Position numbers and translations under genes: made by a program. From the NCBI GenBank assembly GCA_038143435.1, contig JAYQLX010000004.1:248001-312000 (forward strand): a DNA stretch of 64,000 nt, read 5' to 3'. This stretch comes from UBA8337 sp038143435 (lineage in GTDB: Bacteria > Pseudomonadota > Alphaproteobacteria > RS24). The first letter of the stretch is position 1. Each line of letters opens with the position of its first letter. Positions 56,348 to 64,000 of this stretch are shown piece after piece. The notes beneath the pieces were generated by a model. It was given only the letters and a program-made list of their open reading frames with translations, was not told the DNA's origin and ran no database searches.

Positions 56348-57828
56348 CTACAAGCCCGACATCATTCTGAAATAAAAACGCACCGTATCGTTCAGCGTGG
56401 CAACGCTGATGCGTTCATTCGTGCCGTGAATGCTGGCCAAATCGCTGGGTGCCAATTGCATATAGGTAAAGCGATAATGATTGGGCGTCAGCTTGCGATA
56501 ATGGCGCGTATCGGTTGCCGCCACCAGCAGGCGCGGCGTCACGATAAGCCGTTGCGGTGCGGCCGTGTCGCGAATGGCAGATGTCAGATGCTGCCAGCCA
56601 AAGCCTTCGGTCGGGCTGACCGGCGATGGCGACATGCCGCGCTGGCCCGAACCGTCAAACGTTACTTCAACCCGCGCATCATCAATAACACTCAATAACA
56701 CGCGCGCGCACCGTATCCGGGGTTTCACCGGGCAAAATACGGAAATTGACTTTCGCCGCCGCATCAATCGGCAGCACATTGGCTTTAATGCCGCCTTTAA
56801 TCATGGTGGCCGCGGTGGTTGTGCGCATAGCTGCCTGCGCTTGCTTATCCCCTTCAAAGGCCCCCATGACCAATGGCTTAAACAGCCAAAGATTTTTCAT
56901 CACCAATCGATTGGCAAATGGCATGTCATCGGCCACGGCCTCCAAAAAACTTTGCGTATGGCTGAAATCGCGCGGAAATTGGTCAGCTTCAAGAGCTGCA
57001 ATAGCGGCAGCCAAAACCCCGATGGAGGTCTGCTCCGGCGGCATGGAAGAATGACCGCCCTCGCCAACAACTTTCAATTGCAAAGTGACAATGCCTTTTT
57101 CAGCCGGCGCAATAAGCGCCATCGGCGCATCAATGCCGGGCACCACGCCTTGCGTCACCAAACCGCCTTCATCGACCAGAAACTCGGCTTGCACACCGCG
57201 CTTCAACAGCACATTGGCCATCACTTTCGCGCCATCAATACCGCCTTGTTCTTCATCATGGCCGAAAGCGAAATAAATCGTCCGCTTGGGCTGCAAGCCT
57301 TGTTGCAGCATATTTTCGGCGGCCTCCAACAAGCCGATAATATTCACTTTATTGTCCAGCGTGCCGCGTCCCCAAATAAACCCGTCAGCGACAACACCAT
57401 CAAAGGGTGGATGCTTCCATTTATCTTCCGTCCCCGGCACAACCGGCACAACATCAAGATGCCCGAGCAAAATGACCGGTTTATTGTCATCGCTGACCGG
57501 TTGCGGCCCTGCCATGTATAAAGCAGGGAATAATCGGCAATGATTTCGCGTTTCAATGTTTTGTGCACCAGCGGAAACTGTTGCTCGAGATAATCGTGAT
57601 AAGCCAACAATTGTTTGCGTCTGAAGTCGGTTTATCGCGCCCGAATGAAATGGTTTCAAAGCGCACGGACTCGCTCATCAATCGCGTGACGCGGTCGCTA
57701 TCCGGACGAAACTCAAACGCCTCACCGACACTCTGGTCGGCCGCTTGGTGTAAACGTTCGAACCAATAAAACCGTAAACAGCAAAACCAAAGCCGCCGCA
57801 ATGGCAGGCAGAATTTTTTCTTAAACAT
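56348..57828 (-). CDS. M20 family metallopeptidase (carboxypeptidase S-like), several frameshifts
   Basis: A zinc-dependent peptidase of the M20/CPS1 branch that includes PM20D1. An N-terminal membrane helix is restored when the A-run at 57813-57818 gains one A (KKKILPAIAAALVLLFTVLLV). Catalytic parts are LLGHLDVVPVVPG, the bridging Asp in GRGTLDNKVN, the Glu pair in FGHDEEQGG and the VGEGGHSSMP segment. At least four frame changes break it (near 57815, 57720-57740, 57540-57600 and 56700). The substrate is a peptide or N-acyl amino acid, not further resolved. Confidence 0.82.
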
Positions 57829-57837
57829 TTTTATCCC

Positions 57838-58961
57838 CTATTTCGGCAAATCCGCCATTGGCTGGCGTTCCATCGACAAAATCACGCCCAAACCGGCCAT
57901 AAAAGTCAGTAGCGACGTGCCTCCGTAAGAAATTAATGGTAGCGGCACACCGACAACCGGCGCAAGCCCCATTACCATAGCCAAATTGACCGATGACATA
58001 AATCGACAAGGCAAAAGCAAACCCGGCAATGGTCAGTTGCGAGAAGCGGTGCCGCATTTGCGACTGCAATGTTGAACATTAAGAAAATCAGAACGGCAAA
58101 CAAAAATATCAAGCAAAAGCGAGCCGATAAAACCCAGCTCTTCGGCATAAATGGCAAAAACAAAATCCGTGTGACGTTCAGGCAAAAATTTAAGCTGACT
58201 TTGTGTGCCTTGCGCCAGCCCTTGCCGAACAAGCCGCCGGAACCGATGCCGATTTTCGACTGAATAATATGATATCCGGCTCCCAACGGGTCGCGCGCAG
58301 GGTCGAGGAAGACCAAGACCCGTTCTTTTTGATATTCAAACAGATAATTCCAAACCACCGGTACGGCCGCAATCGCAATCGCAATACCGGCAAGGAAATA
58401 ACGCATCGACACTCCGGCAAGAAACACCACGCCAATGCCGCTGGCTGCCAGCATCAGCGCCGTGCCCAAATCCGGCTGTGCGAATAACAATAAAGCGGGC
58501 AAGCCAATCATCGGCTATCGGTGCAAGCAAGCCCTGTCGGGCGCGAAACATCATCGCGATGCAGTGTGTGGTAATAGCGCGCCAGCGCCATAATCAAGGC
58601 AAAGCGCATAAATTCAGACGGCTGCAAGGTGACAAACCCCAAATCAAGCCAACGCTGCGCGCCCATACCGGTATCGCCGAAAAGCTCCACGGCAATGAGC
58701 AATGAAAATCCCCGTAAATCGGATAGGAAAAATTGAAAATGGTCCGCAAATCCAGATTGGCAATGGCATACATCAGTATCAAACCGACCGCCAATCGGGT
58801 CGCGTGACGCCACGCCCAGGGCGAAAATCACCACCGGCAACAGAATAAAGTACCATCACGCCAATCAGCCCCAGAAGCAGCGTGATGAAATTAACGGCAT
58901 GTTCAAAAGGCCAACTGACCAATTGCCCCATGCGGCCACTGCTGCGCGACTGGTAACTCAT
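57838..58961 (-). CDS. rodA: Rod-shape glycosyltransferase RodA, multiple frameshifts
   Basis: RodA is the SEDS peptidoglycan polymerase that works with PBP2 in the elongasome. Recognisable segments in successive frames are WPFEHAVNFITLLLGLIGVM, DTGMGAQRWLDLG, LQPSEFMRFALIMALARYY, FAQPDLGTALMLAASGIGV, DPLGAGYHIIQSKIGIGSGG and GVPLPLISYGGTSLL. At least five single-base changes fragment it. The start at 58961 overlaps the mrdA stop (ATGA). Both genes are normally essential in rods, so the breaks are best read as sequence errors. Confidence 0.9.
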
Positions 58962-60812
58962 GACGCCGCCTCAGGCTTATCTTTGCATCGACCAGCTTGG
59001 CCGGACGGGCAATATTTTTATTATTCAATAGCTGCACCATAATATCGCGCGCAATCGGCGCGGCGACCTGCGCGCCGCCGCCGCCATGCTCAACAACAAC
59101 GCTGACCGCATAACGCGGATTATTGTGCGGCACATAGCCGACAAATAGCGAGTGGTCGCGCAAATGCCAATCAAGTTTGGAATTGGGAATAACCCCGGTC
59201 AGGCGCTCATCTTTGGAAATACGGCGCACTTGCACGGTGCCGGTTTTACCCGACATGCGCGCGCCGTCAATCAAAAGGCTAGAGGCATAGGCCGTGCCAT
59301 CCGGGCGGTTGACCGAGCGATACATGCCGCGTTGAACAATGGCCAGATTTTCAGGCTTCAAGCCCAGTTCAGAAACCGGCTCAACTGCATCATCGGTTTT
59401 GATAATGCGCGGTTTTAACCAGCTTGCCGCCATTGGCCAAAGCCGCCGTCATAACCGTTAATTGCAATGGTGTGGCCAGCAGATAACCCTGACCGATGGC
59501 GGTGATAATGGTCTCACCCGTGCGCCAGCCGGTATCATAATTGGCGCGCTTCCAATCGCGCCCGGGCACAGTGCCACCTTTTTTCACCATCGAGATTAAT
59601 GCCGGTCAATTCGCCAAAGCCAAAACGACGCGCCATCGCCTTCAATACGGTCAATGCCGACACGCAAAGCCAAATCGTAAAAATAAGTGTCGCAAGAGCG
59701 CTCGATCGCATCAATCATATTGACCGGCCCATGACCATCGATGTCCAGCAATGAAATTCCTCGCGCGCAAATTCATAAATCCCGCTACAGGTGATTTTTT
59801 CTTCCGGATCAATCAGCTTTTCTTCCAGCGCCGCCAGCGCCACCAGCATTTTGAAGGTCGAGCCGGGTGCATAAAGACCGCGCATGGCTTTATTGACCAA
59901 TGGCTTGCGCTCATGGTCGATAAGTTGCTCCCATTCTTCGACCTCAATGCCACGCGATAATTTATTCAAATCGAAGCTCGGCGCTGACACCATGCTGATC
60001 ATTTCGCCGCTATGGATATCCATCACCATTGCCGAACCGCTTAACCCTTTGAGGCGCTGCGCCGAAAATTTTTGCAAATCCAAATCAATGGACAATGCCA
60101 AGTCGCGCCCTTTTTCGCCCGGCTCGGATCGCAATTCGCGCACCGTGCGACCAATGGCATTCACTTCGACATGACGCACGCCGGGAATGCCACGCAAATC
60201 GCGCTCAAAATCGCGTTCAACGCCGCTGCGCCCGACATGGTCGCCGACAATATCATCGACACGCTGCAAGTCTTCGCGCGTTTTGGTGCCGACAAAGCCG
60301 ACCAAATGGGCCACTGATTGAGCATGCGGATAGACCCGCTTTTGCCCGACCAGAGGTTCAACGCCTGAAAGATAAGGCAAGATTAAGGTTTAGCGCCGCA
60401 AACGCATCCCATGACAAATCTTCCAAAATCACCATTGGTTTGAAAGCCGGCTGGCGGCCGATTTTGCGGCGAATTTCATAAACCGCTGACCGATCTGAGG
60501 TTCAGCAAACGCGTCAAATCATTAAGCGTCGCATCCATATTGGCGACCTGCTCCGGCACCATACGGATTTGCAAATTGCGATCATTATCCGCCAATAATT
60601 TGCCAAAGCGGTCTGTAATCCGCCCGCGCACCGCCGATATTTGAGAAATATTAACGCGATTGGCTTCCGCCAATGTGGCATAGACATCTGACCGCGCCAC
60701 TTGCAAAAACTGTAAACGACCGGCCAATACCAGAAACAAACCGGCTTGCAAGCCGCCAAGCAATCAGCAAGCGCCGCGAAAAATCCTGACCTTCAGTGTC
60801 ATAAATCGACAT
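58958..60812 (-). CDS. mrdA: Penicillin-binding protein 2, multiple frameshifts
   Basis: PBP2 is the elongasome transpeptidase. The N-terminal anchor follows GQDFSRRLLIAGGLQAGLFL when one T is dropped near 60768; then RGRITDRFGKLLADN, HVGRSGVERDFERDLRG, the active serine in APGSTFKMLVALAALE and the KTG box in ARMSGKTGTVQVRR. At least six frame changes are present. The stop is restored by one added A near 58980, which makes TGA overlap the rodA ATG. The start overlaps the mreD stop (TGATG). Confidence 0.92.
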
Positions 60813-61308
60813 CAGTTTCTCTCCGAGGCGGTGAGGGTTTCACTGAAAAATGACAGTGGAAAATAAACAGCGGGAAAAAACAAGATGCAGACAAAGACTG
60901 ATAGCAAAAACGGAACGGTTGCCAAGTGCAAATCATCGATCATCAAGGCCAGCAAAAATGCCGATAAATATGTCATTGCAACCAGCACGGCAAAAGTGAC
61001 CCAGTAAGAGCCAAAACTGGCCGTCGATAGAATATTGCGTTGGCTGACGCAGAGTAGGTAGAAAATTACGAATAGCGAAGACCAAAAACCAAGCGGCATT
61101 TCACTCAAAATATCATTCAACAAACCGAGACCCGCCAAAAACGCCGGGGTCGCGTCACTTTCCGCCGTCAGGCCGATGAAAAAAAGCGGAACAAAATACA
61201 ACCCGATTTTGAGCTGCGCCATGACAAAAAAATTGGCCGGCACGCCTTCGAGAAAAATAAATATCAAAACCAGAAGATAGGGGACAAAAATGCCGCCGCC
61301 GGTTTCAT
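60812..61308 (-). CDS. mreD: Rod shape-determining protein MreD, probable frameshift near start
   Basis: A small inner-membrane protein that links MreBC with the peptidoglycan synthases. About five helices are visible from FVPLFFIGLTAESDATPAFL to FFPAVYFPLSFF. The ATG at 61308 opens KPAAAFLS and joins PYLLVLIFIFLEGVPANFF if one base is added to the four-base run at 61280-61283; otherwise the open frame has no start before 61267. The stop overlaps the mrdA ATG, and mreC ends 8 bases upstream. Confidence 0.85.
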
Positions 61309-61315
61309 TGGGCTT

Positions 61316-62197
61316 TTAAAGCGGTTCATTGCGCCAAACTCGGCGCCGGTTGAATTTCGCTTGGCGGGTCTTCCGTCGGCTGTGCGACAGAACAACGCGA
61401 ATAAAATTGAGGCTCTGCAAATCATCGAGCAGTCGCACGGTTAATTTGTCGTCATCATTGCGCCGCACCAGTGCCACCGGCAAGCCGACAGGAATTTGCC
61501 CACCGCGCCCAGAGGTCACCAGCAAATCGCCATCTTTCAATTCCGCCTGACGCGGCAAAAATTGCAATTCAGGCTGCGGTCGATTGGTGCCTGACAAAAT
61601 CGCCTGCACATCAGACGACAATGCCACCACCGGAATATGGCTGTTAAAATCGGTGAGCAATAAAATGCGCGATGAATTACGCCCACTGGAAATAACGCGC
61701 CCAATCAGCCCGTTAAGCCCCATAACCGCTTGCCCGGGCAGTAATGCCACGATCGCGTCCCCCCTTTGGCGACCAAAGTTTGAACAAACGGACTGTTCAA
61801 ATCGGCAATGACGCGCGCATTGACCATTTGCAAATCCGGCTCTTTCGGCAAATTGAGCAGATTGCGATATTGTTCATCAGCAATTCGGCCCGCGTTAACT
61901 CATTTATCCGTTCCCGCAATTCGATATTTTGCCGTTCCAATTCGCGATTGCGATTTCTGATATCATCCAGAGTGGTGAAATAATCTCCGATATCTTGGCA
62001 AGCGCGCGGCGGGTCGCCCGAACAGTTCCAGCACCGGGCTAACACATCGAAAAAACACCTGGCGCATGGCCGAAACGCGCGGTCATCGTTTTGGGATAAT
62101 GGCGAGAACGAGAAAACCGGCAATCAAACACAAGGACGGCGATTCCGACGGCGCTAATCAGCCGGTTTTCACGTCCTCCTATGCCTGATTTGGCCAC
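61316..62197 (-). CDS. mreC: Rod shape-determining protein MreC, multiple frameshifts
   Basis: MreC is the bitopic periplasmic scaffold of the elongasome. GTG at 62197 behind GAGGGG opens AKSGIGGRENRLISAVGIAV; the membrane helix follows once a T is dropped. A coiled coil is visible (LDDIRNRNRELERQNIELRE), then the beta domains with GQAVMGLNGLIGRVISSG, ILLLTDFNSHIPVV and LLVTSGRGGQIPVGLPVA. At least three single-base changes break it. It follows mreB by 22 bases. Confidence 0.9.
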
Positions 62198-62219
62198 TGA
62201 GCCCCTCTTCGGTTAACCT

Positions 62220-63260
62220 CTAATAGGCGACAGACAGAACATGCTTCATGGTTTTTATGTGTTCCAATGCACGTCCTGTGCCGAGCACAACGCAAGACAG
62301 CGCTTCATCGGCAATCGATACGGGCAAGCCGGTTGCTTCACGCAGATAAGCGTCCAAATTATGCAACAGACCGCCACCGCCGGTCATAACAATGCCTTTA
62401 TCGACGATATCGGCCGCCAGTTCAGGCGGTGTCGCTTCAAGTGCGACCTTCACCGCCTCAACAATCGCGCCCACCGGCTCGGAAAGGCTCTCGGCAATTT
62501 CGCGCTGGGTAATCACTACTTCGCGCGGCACGCCATTCATCAAATCGCGCCCTTTGATTTTCACCGACTCGCCTTCTTGCCGGGCGGCATCATGGCCGAG
62601 CCGACTTCTTTTTTGATGCACTCGGCGCTGGACTCGCCAAGCAGCAAATTATGATTGCGGCGAATATGAGCGATAATCGCCTCATCCATTTTATCGCCAC
62701 CGACACGCACAGAGCGCGAATAAACAATGCCGCCCAAGCGACAACACGGCGACTTCAGTCGTGCCGCCGCCAATATCAATCACCATAGAACCGGTCGGCT
62801 CAGTGACCGGCAAACCGGCACCAATGGCCGCCGCCATCGGCTCTTCAATCAAAAATACGCGGCGCGCACCGGCTGACATGGCGCTTTCTTGAATGGCGCG
62901 TCGTTCAACCGCTGTTGCACCTGACGGCACGCAAACGACAATCTGCGGATTGGCAAAGGAACGCCGATTATGCACCTTGCGGATAAAGTGCTTAATCATT
63001 TCCTCGGTCACGTCAAAATCGGCAATCACGCCGTCGCGCATCGGGCGAATGGCTTTGATATTGCCAGGCGTGCGACCAAGCATCATTTTGGCTTCATCCC
63101 CGACGGCGAGAACTCGATTGCGGCCATTCTGCTCGATAATCGCCACAACTGACGGTTCGTTCAGCACAATGCCACGACCCTTCACATAGACCAGCGTATT
63201 GGCCGTGCCGAGGTCGATGGCCATATCGGCCGAAAACATAGCGAGCAGCATATTCAACAT
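62220..63260 (-). CDS. mreB: Rod shape-determining actin MreB, two frameshifts
   Basis: The bacterial actin that guides lateral wall growth. The 346-residue repaired protein has the phosphate 1 motif DLGTANTLVYVKGRG, IRPMRDGVIADFDVTEEMIK, the phosphate 2 motif MVIDIGGGTTEVAVLSL and the adenosine segment IVMTGGGGLLHNLD. One extra G near 62740 (restoring LGGIVYSRSVRVGGDKMDE) and one missing C near 62583 (restoring MMPPGQEGESVKIKGRD) cancel in length. It leads the shape operon and lies 30 bases downstream of leuA. Confidence 0.94.
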
Positions 63261-63290
63261 TCGAGTTCTCCCCCCAATAGGAACAGTAAT

Positions 63291-64000
63291 TTAAGCGGTC
63301 AGCGAGTCAGGCGCTTGTTTCTCACGCTTTATCAGCAATTTGTTTAACGCACTGACATAAGCCCGCGCCGAGGCCACCATTGTGTCCGTATCGGCGGCAC
63401 GACCGGTAACCGTTTTGCCTTTTTCTTCCAATCGGACACTGACTTCAGCTTGCGCATCCGTGCCTTCGGTAACCGCATGAACTTGATATAGTTGCAAATT
63501 CGCTTCATGCGGAAACAGCGCGTTAATGGCATTGAAAGTGGCATCAACCGGGCCGTCACCGGTGCTGTCAATTTCGGTTTCCTTGCCGTCAATTTCCAGC
63601 TTCAGCATGGCCTGTTGCGGCCCTTCTGAACCGGCAATGACACGCAAAGAAACCAATTTCACACGGTCAGCCCCTTTGGCCACTTCATCATCAACCAAAG
63701 CGACAATATCATCGTCAAAAACGTGTTTTTTGCGATCGGCCAAATCTTTGAAGCGGGTAAAGGCTTCTTGCAATTGATTATCGCCCAGCTCATAGCCCAG
63801 CGCTTTAATCTTCTCGCGGAACGCATGACGACCCGAATGCTTGCCCATCACCAGCGAGGTCTGCGAAATACCGACACTTTCCGGCGTCATGATTTCGTAA
63901 GTCTGGTTGTTTTTCAGCATACCGTCTTGGTGAATACCGCTTTCATGGGCAAAGGCATTTTGGCCAACAATCGCTTTATTATATTGCACCGGAAACGCCG
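63291..64000 (-). CDS. leuA: 2-isopropylmalate synthase, C-terminal part
   Basis: LeuA condenses acetyl-CoA with 2-oxoisovalerate, the committed step of leucine synthesis. The window holds the end of the catalytic barrel (NKAIVGQNAFAHESGIHQDG with metal-site histidines, MGKHSGRHAFREK) and the C-terminal leucine-binding regulatory domain (VKLVSLRVIAGSEG, STGDGPVDATFNAINALF). The frame is open through base 64000, so the start lies beyond the window. Unlike its neighbours it shows no frame break. About 236 C-terminal codons are seen. Confidence 0.95.
   Translation of the reverse strand, partial: AFPVQYNKAIVGQNAFAHESGIHQDGMLKNNQTYEIMTPESVGISQTSLVMGKHSGRHAFREKIKALGYELGDNQLQEAFTRFKDLADRKKHVFDDDIVALVDDEVAKGADRVKLVSLRVIAGSEGPQQAMLKLEIDGKETEIDSTGDGPVDATFNAINALFPHEANLQLYQVHAVTEGTDAQAEVSVRLEEKGKTVTGRAADTDTMVASARAYVSALNKLLIKREKQAPDSLTA

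Noticed and set aside
1..64000. CRISPR array, prophage, integron or toxin-antitoxin module
   Set aside because: No regularly spaced repeats, phage structural genes, integrase or small paired toxin-antitoxin genes were seen; the repeats found are only two- or three-copy.

Overview
The window is a 64 kb stretch of an alphaproteobacterial chromosome. The lineage call rests on a class I (ALAS) hemA at 50.8 kb, a petABC cytochrome bc1 operon, an imuA-imuB-dnaE2 mutasome behind a GTTC-N7-GTTC SOS box, an rpoD of alphaproteobacterial layout next to dnaG, a DUF1285 protein, a MidA/NDUFAF7-type methyltransferase and an ELM1-type protein. Several lipid or acyl-CoA genes would fit a marine Rhodobiaceae/Parvibaculales-like organism, but that is only a guess. 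The gene content is core and housekeeping; I see no prophage, CRISPR array, integron or complete insertion sequence.

Layout. 0-5 kb: the end of a Na+/solute symporter, small membrane proteins, an amidohydrolase translationally coupled to a G3E GTPase, and an exported unknown. 4.9-9.8 kb: tRNA-Ile(CAT), panD, rpoD, dnaG and a YqeY protein, all on the minus strand. 10-17.8 kb: carA-carB-greA with a small leader frame before carA, an Lrp regulator, an ELM1-like protein and trxB. 17.8-23.4 kb: the DNA-damage mutasome. 23.5-29.5 kb: a methyltransferase, ilvE, a MarR regulator with a two-component pair (PetP/PetR-like order), proC, ybjN and ubiK. 29.6-36 kb: lgt, midA-like, pgeF, prs, rplY, pth and ychF, closed by strong terminators. 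36-43.3 kb: petABC, hemF, cca, a NUDIX hydrolase and small conserved proteins. 43.5-50.4 kb: a Ca2+/cation antiporter, then an acyl-CoA synthetase, a 2-hydroxyacid dehydrogenase and a pair of acyl-CoA dehydrogenases. 50.5-57.8 kb: hemA-hemH, an MFS transporter, a cold-shock protein, glutaredoxin and an M20 peptidase. 57.8-64 kb: mreB-mreC-mreD-mrdA-rodA (cell shape) and the end of leuA.

A dominant technical feature is the large number of single-base frame changes in genes that cannot plausibly be dead (rpoD, dnaG, carB, petB, lgt, mreB, mrdA, rodA, hemH). Many sit in short homopolymers, and adding or removing one base restores the family sequence. Roughly twenty lie in the first 56 kb and at least as many in the 7 kb from 56.3 to 63 kb. 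I read them as consensus sequencing errors and annotate each such gene as one CDS over its full span.

The least explained DNA is the 328-bp gap at 47307-47634. It holds a REP-like hairpin related to one at 36.1 kb, a 37-bp AT-rich repeat also present at 39.84 kb, and a 98-nt element closed by a 16-bp inverted repeat with two further internal stems, placed just before a small membrane protein gene. Other points of interest are the leader frame overlapping carA, the DnaG zinc-site substitutions, the probable heteromeric acyl-CoA dehydrogenase pair, and the irregular start of prs.
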